A DNA stretch of 64,000 nt from Planctomycetota bacterium (lineage in GTDB: Bacteria > Planctomycetota > MHYJ01 > WSZJ01 > JACPWG01), in contig JACPWG010000028.1 in the NCBI GenBank assembly GCA_016197205.1, positions 34,393 to 98,392 on the forward strand, written 5' to 3'. Numbering within the stretch: the stretch's first letter is position 1; every line of letters starts with the position of its first letter. The position numbers and the translations under genes are program-made. The notes under the pieces were generated by a model, which was not told where the DNA came from, made no database searches, and worked only from the letters and a program-made list of their open reading frames with translations. Positions 34,042 through 42,561 of the stretch are shown here, one piece after another.

Positions 34042-34695
34042 CTACGCGAGGAAGAGCGTCTCGAACCACAGAATGAAGGCGTCGGCCGCAGGCGAGGGAG
34101 CGAGGGACAGCCTTCGGAGAAGGTGACCGTAGCCGCCCCCCGTTGCGTCACACCACACGCTGCGCACTTTCAGGCGCGCCTTGCGAGAGTCGGAGACCGC
34201 GTATTCGGCGCCATGACTCTCCTTCGCGATGCGCGTTGACTCGGCGGCGAAGTGCCAGACGGGAGTATCGGGCATGAGAGGCGTGACGAAGTCCTCGACA
34301 TCTCCGACCGACTGGTTGTCGGGCCAGAGCCAGACTCCGGCGCGTACCTGGCGAGTTGGGAGGTCGATGCTGACGCCATTCGGCGCCGTTCGAGCTTCGG
34401 ACACGCCGAGCCGCCCAAGCAGTGCGGCAACGCGGGGCCAGTTGTCGGGACGTGCTTCCACTCCATCCCGATCGACGATGAGCCCCACACACGCCCCGCG
34501 CCGGGCCTCTTCGAGAAAGCGCTCGAACTCTCCCATGGCCCAATCCGCGCCGCCCCTTCCCTTCGGAGCATGGACAAGCTTTCGCGTGGCGATGTCCTTC
34601 CCGAGGCGGGTCTCGACAAGCGCGTTCACGACCGCCTGGTCGTCCCCACCCTCGACGAAGAGCTTGTCGACGGCAAAGTCGATGTTGCGAGGCAT
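34042..34695 (-). CDS. TOPRIM (DUF3226-like) nuclease-type protein
   Basis: The 217-residue product has FVEGGDDQAVVNALVE at about 13-28, giving the catalytic-type glutamate, and VGLIVDRDGVEARPDN at about 70-85 with the DxD of TOPRIM domains. FVTPLMPDTPVWHF and the C-terminal helices are in line with DUF3226. TOPRIM proteins cut or rejoin nucleic acid with Mg ions. Its ATG overlaps the ATPase stop as TAATG, so the two are translated together. Pairing an AAA ATPase with a TOPRIM protein is known from OLD, Gabija and PARIS type antiphage systems; this pair fits that logic but is not a clear member of any of them. Confidence 0.82.
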   Translation of the reverse strand: MPRNIDFAVDKLFVEGGDDQAVVNALVETRLGKDIATRKLVHAPKGRGGADWAMGEFERFLEEARRGACVGLIVDRDGVEARPDNWPRVAALLGRLGVSEARTAPNGVSIDLPTRQVRAGVWLWPDNQSVGDVEDFVTPLMPDTPVWHFAAESTRIAKESHGAEYAVSDSRKARLKVRSVWCDATGGGYGHLLRRLSLAPSPAADAFILWFETLFLA

Positions 34696-35750
34696 TAACG
34701 GACCTCGGAGTAAATGTCGAGGTACTCGGCGACGCGCGCGGCCTCAAATCGCACCGTCTCACTCCGGCCGGCCTCGAGTCGGTGCACGCTGACTTCCGCG
34801 GCGAGCTCGGGAGCTTCCTGACCAAGCTGCGCGAGCGCCTCGAGGCAGTCCTTCGAGTGAGTCGTGGCGAAGACCTGGATGTCGAGGCGCTGGGCCGTCG
34901 CGACGACGAGCCGCCACATGTCTCGCTGGACGGAATAGTGCAGGCCCGTCTCGATCTCATCGACGAACAGGAAACCTCCGCGGGCGGTGGCCAGGTTCAG
35001 CGCCAAGGCCAGCATTCGAACCGATCCCTCGCCGAGACTCCCTAGGGGCACCGGCGCATTTGCTCCCTTGAAGGACACAACCGCTTGAGCAGCTTCCCCG
35101 AGCCCCGACAACGCGACGCGTTCCACCGAGGGCGCTACCAAGCGAAGGGCATCAGCGACGTCGTTCTCGGAGGGTGTCAACAGCACGCCCGCCCACAGGG
35201 GCATCATCTCGGAGGGAAGAAGGCGCCTTGTCGTGAGGAAGCAGACCCTCGGGGTGAGCCGAGTCCCATGGTTGAGAAAAACCGAGGGTGAAGAGGCTAC
35301 CAGGTAGCCGTCTGGCGTGAGTGGGAAGGGCGAGCGCAAGGATGCAGACGAGGGGTGCTGAGGGCGCCACAGCAGAGCGAGTTGGGACTTGCCGTCAATG
35401 AACTGATGACCGACTGCGCACTCTACCCGAGATACCCCGACGCCGTTGGCGCTAAGAGAAAGAGGCGCGCGAGGGGGGAGAGCATGACCACGAAACCAAC
35501 GGCGAACATCCACATGCACAGTCTCCGGGTCGGCAGCTCGACGCGCAGACACCGTCTCGCCTCGCTCGTGCGAGGCGCGGTAGAACAGGTACGGCGACTC
35601 GACGGAAACGATTGCCTCGATCGCCTCCAGGAGCGCGGTCTTGCCGCAGTTGTTCTTTCCGACGAAGAGATTCGCGCGAGTAAGGCCGCCGACGCGCAGT
35701 ACGTCAAAGCAGCGGTAGTTCTTGACCTCGACATCGTTTATGCGGGACAT
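34695..35750 (-). CDS. AAA (OLD/AAA15-like) ATPase of two-gene cassette
   Basis: The 351-residue product begins MSRINDVEVKNYRCFDVLRV, a typical ABC/SMC-like AAA start. Walker A is VGKNNCGKTALLEA at about 30-43, the ABC-type signature LGEGSVRMLALALNLA lies near 238-253, Walker B/D-loop is FLFVDEIETGLH near 258-269 and the switch histidine is in FATTHSKDCLEAL. Family members (AAA_21/AAA15) act as sensors or motors for a partner nuclease. It has its own promoter (35829-35858), sits between DUF58/VOC and BatA genes that are usually adjacent, and therefore looks like an inserted defence or repair cassette. Confidence 0.87.
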   Translation of the reverse strand: MSRINDVEVKNYRCFDVLRVGGLTRANLFVGKNNCGKTALLEAIEAIVSVESPYLFYRASHERGETVSARRAADPETVHVDVRRWFRGHALPPRAPLSLSANGVGVSRVECAVGHQFIDGKSQLALLWRPQHPSSASLRSPFPLTPDGYLVASSPSVFLNHGTRLTPRVCFLTTRRLLPSEMMPLWAGVLLTPSENDVADALRLVAPSVERVALSGLGEAAQAVVSFKGANAPVPLGSLGEGSVRMLALALNLATARGGFLFVDEIETGLHYSVQRDMWRLVVATAQRLDIQVFATTHSKDCLEALAQLGQEAPELAAEVSVHRLEAGRSETVRFEAARVAEYLDIYSEVR

Positions 35751-35828
35751 TTCTTCGCCCTTTGGAAACCGCTGTTGAAGTCCAGAACCCAGGAGACTCC
35801 TCCGCCCTCCATCCGGGAGGACCGGTCG

Positions 35829-35858
35829 ATTCTAGCGCCAAGTCGTGAGGCAAGTCAA
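35829..35858 (-). promoter_or_regulatory. Sigma70-type promoter of the AAA/TOPRIM cassette
   Basis: Minus-strand -35 TTGACT (35858-35853) and -10 TAGAAT (35834-35829), each five of six consensus bases, with an 18-base spacer. Start would be near 35822, a leader of about 72 bases. It makes the cassette independent of the surrounding operon. Confidence 0.68.
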
Positions 35859-35980
35859 GGCAGCTACCTCAATTGTTCGCATGTTCGCCGTCGCTCCCCG
35901 CCACAGGTGGGCCCCTCATGAACCATGTCGCAGGGCAGGGAGCGTGCAACCGCCGTGAGCAAAGGGCACTCCGCGTCCGT

Positions 35981-36328
35981 TCACTCCCAGTACACCTCGA
36001 CCGGGTAGCCGTCGGCGTCGCGACAGCGGAAGGCGACGAAGCCCGGCTCATCGAGGAGCGGCTTCGCCATCGGCACGCCGCCGGCGACCATGCGCGCGTG
36101 CAGGGCGCGCACTTCGCCCGCGGAGGCGAGGCCGAAGCCGAAGTGGAACCAGGCGGGCAGCCGCTGCGGCTCCGGGTCCTCGACGAGGGCGAGGAGAAAG
36201 CCGCGCTCGTTCGCGATGAAGTGCACTTCGTCGGAGGCAGCCCTCTCGGCGAAGCCGAACCAAGTCACGTAGAAGCGCATCGCGCGCTGGACGTCCCGGA
36301 CGTGCAGGTGCAAGTGGTTGAGGTCCAT
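35981..36328 (-). CDS. VOC (glyoxalase/dioxygenase superfamily) protein
   Basis: The 115-residue product is a single-module pair of beta-alpha-beta-beta-beta units: HLHLHVRDVQRAMRFYVTWF at the start, with the metal-type His, then FHFGFGLAS and the closing DADGYPVEVYWE with a metal-type Glu. VOC proteins dimerise and bind a divalent metal for diverse reactions such as lactoylglutathione lyase or antibiotic-modifying activity; the substrate is not readable. ATG 36328 lies one base after the DUF58 stop, so it is in the same transcript. It is an unusual guest in a MoxR/DUF58/Bat cluster. Confidence 0.88.
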   Translation of the reverse strand: MDLNHLHLHVRDVQRAMRFYVTWFGFAERAASDEVHFIANERGFLLALVEDPEPQRLPAWFHFGFGLASAGEVRALHARMVAGGVPMAKPLLDEPGFVAFRCRDADGYPVEVYWE

Positions 36329-36329
36329 G

Positions 36330-37223
36330 TCAGCGTCCCTCCGTGCGGGCGTGGAGGAAGGAGAGGAGCGCCTTGTCGAACGGCGTGGACGTGTCGACGG
36401 AGACGAAGTCCACGCGCACGTCGGAGCACTCCTTTCGAAAGGTCTCGATGAACTCGCGGAGCCGCGCCTGATAGGCCTCGCGGACGGCCTGCGGGTCGGC
36501 CGTCACGACCTCCCCGGTCTCGACGTCCTCGAAGTGCGCGTAGTCCGTGAAGGGAAAGGTGGTCTCCGCCTCGTCGAGGACGTGGAAGAGGATGAGGTCG
36601 TGCTTGCGGAAGGCCAGATGGTGGAGCGCATGGATGGCCGCCGCGGGTTCCGTGAGGAGATCGGAGAAGATCATCACGAAGCCGCGATGCCGCACGAGGT
36701 CCGCGACCTGGTGGAGCGCCGCGCCGACGTCCGTGCCGGCGCCTGCGCTCACGCGCGACAGCTCCGCGAAAAGGAGCGGGAGCTGGGCGCGCTTCGAACG
36801 GGGCGGGATCACCGTGCGAACGGCCTGGTCGAAGGTGATCAGCCCCACCGGGTCCTGCTGCCCGATCATCACGAGCGCGAGCGCGGCGGCGAGGGTGGTC
36901 GCGTACTCCAGTTTGGTCATCCCGCGGTAGCGATGTCCCATCGAGGGGCTGACGTCCACGACCAGGTGGCACTGGGCATTCGTCTCGGCCTTGTACCTCT
37001 TCACGTAATACCGGTCGGTCCTTCCCCAGAGCGCCCAGTCGATCGAGGAGATCTCGTCGCCGACCTCGTACTTGCGGTGCTCGGAGAACTCGACGCTGAA
37101 CCCGTGATACGGGCTGCCGTGAAGGCCGGAGATGAAGCCCTCGACGATGAAGCGGGCCTTCAGGTCGAGGCGGGCGACCTGGCGGACGACTTCGGGGAGG
37201 AGGTACTGCGCTGCGTTCGGCAT
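36330..37223 (-). CDS. DUF58 domain protein of the MoxR-VWA module
   Basis: The 297-residue product carries the DUF58 core: SGLHGSPYHGFSVEFSEHRK, then GDEISSIDWALWGRTDRYYV, followed by a VWA-like segment VVDVSPSMGH (MIDAS-type DxSxS) and later FSDLL. DUF58 proteins accompany MoxR AAA ATPases and are thought to help assemble or load VWA partners. GGAAAGG lies shortly before ATG 37223. It is full length and lacks obvious membrane helices. It lies downstream of the two DUF4159 genes and upstream of the VOC gene. Confidence 0.92.
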   Translation of the reverse strand: MPNAAQYLLPEVVRQVARLDLKARFIVEGFISGLHGSPYHGFSVEFSEHRKYEVGDEISSIDWALWGRTDRYYVKRYKAETNAQCHLVVDVSPSMGHRYRGMTKLEYATTLAAALALVMIGQQDPVGLITFDQAVRTVIPPRSKRAQLPLLFAELSRVSAGAGTDVGAALHQVADLVRHRGFVMIFSDLLTEPAAAIHALHHLAFRKHDLILFHVLDEAETTFPFTDYAHFEDVETGEVVTADPQAVREAYQARLREFIETFRKECSDVRVDFVSVDTSTPFDKALLSFLHARTEGR

Positions 37224-37324
37224 GAGGCCTTTCCAAGATCACCCATTGGGCGCGAGGCCGGCTCCGCCTGAGGGCGGAACTACGAACAGGGACGAGCGAG
37301 ACGCCAGGCTGGGTCGCGACAGAG
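37224..37324. repeat. LFVVPPSGG-type dispersed repeat
   Basis: 37264-37289 (CCGCCTGAGGGCGGAACTAC then GAACAG) is the inverse orientation of the repeat whose other copies are at 21062 and 49842. It lies between two operon genes. Confidence 0.75.
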
Positions 37325-39538
37325 TCAGGGCGACAGGGCGTAGACGACGATGTTCGCGGCGAGATGGAGGGCATCCTCGGCGACGTAGCACCGGCAGTCG
37401 GGGCACGGATGGCCATCCACGGGACACAGGATGGACACCGGGCTGTAGAGCACGCGCCACCGGCCGCCGGCGCGGAGCCCGACGAGGTCGCGTCCCGGGC
37501 CCGGCACGCCGCCGGCCGCGGGCGAGAGCCGCCCGGCCCCCACGGGATAGGGGAAGCGTCGTAGCGGGTCGTCCGGCGGCACCGGCTCGAGCTTCTCCTG
37601 GGGGTACAGGGCCGCCAGCTCCTGCCGCAGCGAGGCATTGAAGGGGTCCTTGCCGCAGCAGCTCTCGGCGAAGAGCATCCCGCCTCTATTCAAATGCTCG
37701 CGCAGCCTCGCCCGTTCGGGCTCGCTCAGGGTGAAGGGATCGTGCCCGGTCAGGTACAGGAACGGGTAGTTCGCCAGGTTGGGGTCGTCGGCGGCGATCG
37801 CACGCTTCGTGGCCAGGCAGCGCACGCCTTGCTCCCCGGACAGCTTTTCCCGCAGCCGCGTCCATGCCTCGGGGTCGGGGTTCCAGTCCCCCTGGTGACG
37901 GAGCTGCGCGAAAACAAAAGTGTTGCGTGCGACCTCGTCGGTGGGCGCGGAGAGCGCCCCCTTGCGCTCGAGCTTGTCCCGGAGCGGCACGTTGCGCATG
38001 CCGTGGAGCAGCACGTTCATGCCCAGCTCCGCCGCCTTCTCTTCGGGGACGGCGTTCTTGTACGGGCAGCCGAGGTCCCACGCACAGGACAGGTCCCGCG
38101 GGCTGTAGATGATGGCCGTGCGGCAGGCATAGGTCACGCCTTCGAGGAACTGCAGCGCTGGGTCCGTGATTTGGAACTGGACACGGTAGACCGCGTGGTC
38201 CGGACCCAGGCGCTCCAGCCTACGCCCGGGCATGAGCCGGTCGATGAGGTCGCGGAACCCGCGGTCGAACTCCGGGCGGTCGCAGCAACACTCGGCGAAG
38301 AGCAGCCCGCCCTGCTCCAGAAAGGCACGGACCTTCTCGAGGTCGCCGGCGGCGAGCTTCGGGGCGGTGTGCCCGTTGAGGTAGAGGACGGGCGCGAACC
38401 CGAACTCCTCGGCGGGCTCGCGGGTGGACACGACCTGCCAGGAGAAGCGCCGGTTGAGCCTCCGCGCGGAGAACTCCAACAGGTTCTTCAAGTCGGAGGG
38501 GTCGTTGTTCCAGTCCCCCTCCCACTCCAGCTTGTTCACGAGGAGCGGGGTGTGTCCCTTGGCAAGGAAGAGGAGGGCGAACGCCGTCTCGACGCAGGGA
38601 GTGGAGGACTCCTTCCCCCAGCTTCCGTCGGCGTTCTGGTCCCGCACGAGAAAGGTGGCGCCCTCGCGATACCAGTCCCGTCCGCCCAGGTATTTTCGAC
38701 CGGAGAGGATCCCCACGCGCTCGATGGCGTACAAGTAATAGTAGGGCCAGCGGTCGGAAAAGCCGCGTTTGAGAAAATCGTCGAAGTACTTGCCGACGAG
38801 GCCGAGGGCTTTCTGGATCCGGCCGGCGGAGGGCTGGTCCCCGCATTGGCGCGCGCCGGCCAGGCGGTTTTGCGAGATGAGGAGGCTCGCGGCGCCCGCG
38901 GCGGTCATGCTCGCGATCGAGGCGTTGCCGGGGACGTACCCCCAGCCGCCGTCGGCGTTCTGCGTGTCGCTGAAGTACTTGACCGCGCGCTCCCAGGCGG
39001 TCGCGGGGACCTCGAGCCCGGCCTCTTGCGCTGCGTAGAGACCGAGCAGGGCGAACTGCGTGTTCGAGTTGTCCCCGATCCGGTTCATCCCCGGCTGGTA
39101 GGTCCATGCGCCGTTCGCGGTCTGGGCGGTCAGGAGCCAGCGGGCCATGTCGTTGATGCGCGTCCGGTGCGCGGCCGGATCGACCATCGCGAGAAGCATC
39201 GCCTCCAGCGCGACGCTGTAGGTCCACTTCGGCGGCGCGGCGGTGACCACCTGGAGGTCGGCGAGGAGCAGCGGGTCCGTCTTCGGGTCGAGGCCCGCGG
39301 TCGCGAGCGCGAGGGCGCGGAGCGCCGAGGGCCCCTGGAGAAATTGCGGATATTCGTCGGCGAACTCCGCCTGCTTGTCCCGGAGGTAGGCGATTCCATT
39401 CTCGATCGCACGCGCGACGTCGGCCCCGGTCACTTCCTCGGCGGGCGCGGGCACGGGGGCGGCGAGAAGCGCGAGCGGGAGCACGAGCGCGAAGGCGAGG
39501 GTGCGAGTGCGAGTGCGCGCAGGGGCGGGAGCAGTCAC
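37325..39538 (-). CDS. Secreted squalene-cyclase-repeat protein with two DUF4159 domains
   Basis: The 737-residue product starts at GTG 39538 with GGGGAAG upstream and carries a signal peptide (LAFALVLPLALLAAPVPAPA, cleavage near residue 33). Residues 40-330 hold prenyltransferase/squalene-oxidase alpha-toroid repeats (NADGGWGYVPG, NADGSWG). Two DUF4159 modules follow: about 355-480 (VLYLNGHTAPKL, GGLLFAECCCDRPEFDRGF) and about 565-690 (FLYLTGHDPFTLSEPERARL, GGMLFAESCCGKDPF). The protein is probably periplasmic. It is a tandem paralogue of the next gene upstream and ends in a Cys-containing stretch (CPVDGHPCPDCRCYVAEDAL). DUF4159 beside MoxR/DUF58 is a recurring planctomycete arrangement; enzymatic function is unknown. 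Confidence 0.9.
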   Translation of the reverse strand: MTAPAPARTRTRTLAFALVLPLALLAAPVPAPAEEVTGADVARAIENGIAYLRDKQAEFADEYPQFLQGPSALRALALATAGLDPKTDPLLLADLQVVTAAPPKWTYSVALEAMLLAMVDPAAHRTRINDMARWLLTAQTANGAWTYQPGMNRIGDNSNTQFALLGLYAAQEAGLEVPATAWERAVKYFSDTQNADGGWGYVPGNASIASMTAAGAASLLISQNRLAGARQCGDQPSAGRIQKALGLVGKYFDDFLKRGFSDRWPYYYLYAIERVGILSGRKYLGGRDWYREGATFLVRDQNADGSWGKESSTPCVETAFALLFLAKGHTPLLVNKLEWEGDWNNDPSDLKNLLEFSARRLNRRFSWQVVSTREPAEEFGFAPVLYLNGHTAPKLAAGDLEKVRAFLEQGGLLFAECCCDRPEFDRGFRDLIDRLMPGRRLERLGPDHAVYRVQFQITDPALQFLEGVTYACRTAIIYSPRDLSCAWDLGCPYKNAVPEEKAAELGMNVLLHGMRNVPLRDKLERKGALSAPTDEVARNTFVFAQLRHQGDWNPDPEAWTRLREKLSGEQGVRCLATKRAIAADDPNLANYPFLYLTGHDPFTLSEPERARLREHLNRGGMLFAESCCGKDPFNASLRQELAALYPQEKLEPVPPDDPLRRFPYPVGAGRLSPAAGGVPGPGRDLVGLRAGGRWRVLYSPVSILCPVDGHPCPDCRCYVAEDALHLAANIVVYALSP

Positions 39539-39550
39539 GCGGCTTCCCCT

Positions 39551-39756
39551 TCAGTACCGCCCCTCAGAATTGGGTGACCCATTTCCTCGGCGATTTCGGC
39601 CGCCTGCTTCCCCCCTTCGCGCTGCGGCGCTTCGGGGCGCAGGCCGTTGCGCTCGCTCGACGTAGTTCTCCGTTCCTACGCCTCGCTCGCGCGCCTCGCG
39701 GGCGGCCGAACTTGCCTTCGGCTACTGGTCACCGACTTCCGTGGAGCGGTACTCAG
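39551..39756 (+). mobile_element. MITE-like element, copy 2 (206 bp), between DUF4159 paralogues
   Basis: It begins TTCAG-TACCGCCCCT and ends TGGAGCGGTA-CTCAG, with the same body as copy 1 plus a 36-bp internal stretch (CCCCCTTCGCGCTGCGGCGC). The minus-strand stop codon TGA of the upstream DUF4159 gene (39753-39755) lies inside its terminal CTCAG. Confidence 0.78.
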
Positions 39757-41999
39757 TGCATGAGAGAGTGCAGAATCACGTTGGCCGCCAGGTGGAGGCC
39801 GTCCTCGGCCACGTACGAACGGCACGCGGGGCATTCGTGGCCGTCCACCGGGCAGAGCACGCCGGCGGGGCTGTACACGACGACCCACCGCCCCCCCGCG
39901 CGGACGCCCAGGAGGTCCCGCTCCAGCCCTTCGCACGGCGGCGTGAAGCGACCGACCCCCACGGGGTAGGGCGTATGCCGGATCATGTCGTCCGCGGGCA
40001 CCGGCAGGAGAGGCGACTGCGGGAGCACGGCGCGCAGCTCCTCGCGCAGCGAACGGTTGAAGGCGTCCTTCCCGCAACAGCTTTCCACGAAGAGCGTGCC
40101 GCTTCCCGCCAGGTACGCGCGGAGCGACGCGCGCTCCGCCTCGCTCCAGGAGAAGGCGAAGTGCCCGGTCATGTACAGAAACGGGTATTTCGGCAATCCC
40201 GGGTCGCCGAGCGCGAGCGCACGCTTCGCTTCGAGCGAGCGCACGCCCTGCTCCTTCCCGATCAGCTCCCGCACGCGCGACCAGGCCGCCGGGTCCGGGT
40301 TCCAATCGCCGCCGTGCTTCACCTGGGCGAAAACAAAAGCATCTCCCGGGCCGGCCACGCCGAGCCCCTCCGCGACTTCCTTCGGGTCGAGCTTGTCGCG
40401 GAGCGGCGCGCTCCCCATGCCGTACAGGAGCACGTTCATGCCGAGCTGCCGCGCGTTCTCCGGGCTCACGCCGTTTTCGTACGGGCACCCGTTGTCCCAC
40501 GCGCAGGACAAGTCGCGCGGGCTGTACACGATCGCCGTGCGGCAGGCGTAGGTCGCCCCTTCCAGGAACTGCAGGGCGGGGTCCGTGATGGCGAACTGCG
40601 TCCGGTACACGGCGTGGTCACGCGCGAGCGGGGCGAGCTTCGCCCCGGGCACGACCTGTTCCACCAGCTCGCGAAAGCCGCGGTCGAATTCCGGGCGGTC
40701 GCAGCAGCTCTCGGCGAAGAGCAGCCCGCCCTGGTCGAGGAAGGCCCGCAACTTTTCGACGCCGCCCGGCCCGAGCTTCGGCGCCGTGTGGCCGTTCAGG
40801 AAGAGCACCGGCGCGAACCCGAGTTCTTCGGCCGGCTCGCGGACGGAGACGGTCTGCCAGGAGAAGCGCCGCCGCAGCTTGTGCGCCGAGAATTCGAGGA
40901 GGTTTTTCAGATCGGACGCATCGTTGTTCCAGTCCCCGTCCCACTCCAGCTTGTTCACAAGAAGCGGCGTGTGCCCCTTCGCCAGGAAGAGGATCGCGAA
41001 GCACGCGTCGATCGATGGATTCGGACCGGAGCCCCAGCTCCCATCGGCATTTTGGCGCTGCACCAGCCAGGAGGCCCCTTCGCGATACCAGTCCAATGCG
41101 CCGACGTACTTCTGGCCGGAGAGCATGCCCACCCGCTCGACCGCGTACAGATAGTAGAAGGGCCACTTCTCCTCCGTGCCTCCTTTGAGGAATTCGGCGA
41201 GCTGCTTACCGATGAGCGTGAGCGCGTTCCGGATACGCGGAGAGGAGGGCTGGTCCCCGCACGGCCGCGCTCCCGCGAGGCGGTTCTGGCCGATGAGCAG
41301 GCAGGCGGCCCCGGCCGCCGTCATCGTCGGCAGCGACTTTCCGGTCGCGGCGTAGGACCAGCCGCCGTCGGGATTCTGCGTGTTGTTGAAGTGCTCGAGC
41401 GTCCGGTCCCACGCCGCGGACGGGACGTTGAGGTGGGACTCCTGGGCGGCGTACAGGCCGAGCAGGGCGAACTGCGTGTTCGAGTGGTCCCCCGCCTTCG
41501 GGGAGTCCGGATCGTAGCTCCAGGTCCCGTCCGCCCCCTGGCACCGCTGGAGCCAGCGCGAGCACTGGTGGATCAGCCCCTTGTGCGCCTCCGGATCCAC
41601 GGCGGCCATGAACATCGCCTCGAGTCCGGCGATGTATGTCCGGCGTGGGCCCGTCTCGAGGACCGCCTGCAGGTCGGAGGCGACGAGCGGGTCGGCCTTC
41701 GGATCGAGGCCCGCGGCGAGGAGCGCGAGCCCGCGGAGCGCCTGCGGCCCCGGCCGAAACTGGCTGTAGCCTTTGAGGATCTCGTCCGGGTGGTCGCGCA
41801 GATACTGGATCCCGCGATCGACCGCCTTCACGACGTCGGCCCCGGTCACGCCGCCGTCGCCGGCCGCGGGACGGGCGGCGAAGGAGAGTGCGGTGCACGC
41901 AAGCACCGCGACTACCGCGAGCGGCACGAGTGCGACCCCACGTCGCGGGGCGCCTCCCGCGCTTCCCGCCAGAGCCCTGTCCTCGTCGGATACGATCAT
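39753..41999 (-). CDS. Second secreted squalene-cyclase-repeat/DUF4159 protein (paralogue)
   Basis: The 748-residue product starts at ATG 41999 with GGGAAG upstream. Signal peptide or anchor: ALVPLAVVAVLACTALSFAA (about 22-42). Then come alpha-toroid repeats (NPDGGWSYAATG, NADGSWGSGPNP) and the same two DUF4159 modules (VLFLNGHTAPKLGPGG; FLYMTGHFAFSWSEAERASL, GTLFVESCCGKDAFNRSL). It parallels the downstream gene throughout, so the pair arose by tandem duplication. The final residues and stop codon lie at the boundary of a MITE-like element. Confidence 0.9.
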   Translation of the reverse strand: MIVSDEDRALAGSAGGAPRRGVALVPLAVVAVLACTALSFAARPAAGDGGVTGADVVKAVDRGIQYLRDHPDEILKGYSQFRPGPQALRGLALLAAGLDPKADPLVASDLQAVLETGPRRTYIAGLEAMFMAAVDPEAHKGLIHQCSRWLQRCQGADGTWSYDPDSPKAGDHSNTQFALLGLYAAQESHLNVPSAAWDRTLEHFNNTQNPDGGWSYAATGKSLPTMTAAGAACLLIGQNRLAGARPCGDQPSSPRIRNALTLIGKQLAEFLKGGTEEKWPFYYLYAVERVGMLSGQKYVGALDWYREGASWLVQRQNADGSWGSGPNPSIDACFAILFLAKGHTPLLVNKLEWDGDWNNDASDLKNLLEFSAHKLRRRFSWQTVSVREPAEELGFAPVLFLNGHTAPKLGPGGVEKLRAFLDQGGLLFAESCCDRPEFDRGFRELVEQVVPGAKLAPLARDHAVYRTQFAITDPALQFLEGATYACRTAIVYSPRDLSCAWDNGCPYENGVSPENARQLGMNVLLYGMGSAPLRDKLDPKEVAEGLGVAGPGDAFVFAQVKHGGDWNPDPAAWSRVRELIGKEQGVRSLEAKRALALGDPGLPKYPFLYMTGHFAFSWSEAERASLRAYLAGSGTLFVESCCGKDAFNRSLREELRAVLPQSPLLPVPADDMIRHTPYPVGVGRFTPPCEGLERDLLGVRAGGRWVVVYSPAGVLCPVDGHECPACRSYVAEDGLHLAANVILHSLMH

Positions 42000-42561
42000 C
42001 GGTTCGGTCTTCCCAATTCGGCCGGGCCGCGGCCAAGCGACGACAGGACCTCAGATTTCATTGCGCAGCCGCCGGCCGCCACCAAAGGGACGAGCCACCG
42101 AAGACGCCGAAGAAAGAAACCGTGGCGAATCGACTGGCGCAGCCGATCCGAACCGCGACCGCGAGGGAGCGGTCTCAGCGCGCCCGTCGGTTCCCTCGGG
42201 TTTCGTCTCGCAGCCGGTTGCCTTGCGAAGAGCATTTGTTGCCGAACAAGCAAGCGTCTGCGCGGTCTTGACTCAGATTCGCGAAGGGTGTCGTCGCGCA
42301 GAAGCCGTGCGACGGGCGTCGACATTCTCGATTTCGCGGGTAGCTCGTCTCCCACGCTCGGGACGCGGATCCGCGTAGCACACGAATTACTAAGTTCTTG
42401 CCGATCGCCATCCGGGCGGACGCGCACTGGAGGGCGAGATCGAACCCCAGGGCGACTAAGGACGCTCCGAGACCGCTCCCTGACGGTCGCGGTTCCGTTC
42501 CGGCTGTGAAATCCTTGGTCGCGCGGGGACGGCACGGCGCCGCCGACAGCGGACCCAACCG
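42000..42561. repeat. Intergenic repeats: microrepeat and inverted pair of EPRPSGSG-type repeats
   Basis: No gene is seen in this 562-bp gap between MoxR and the DUF4159 genes. 42085-42115 holds GACGAGCCACCGAAGACGCC followed by GAAGAAAG, a microrepeat related to 1467-1610 read in inverse. 42149-42190 and 42461-42498 are copies of the GAACCGCGACCGNNAGGGAG repeat in opposite orientation, about 270 bases apart, and could form a large hairpin. Confidence 0.7.
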
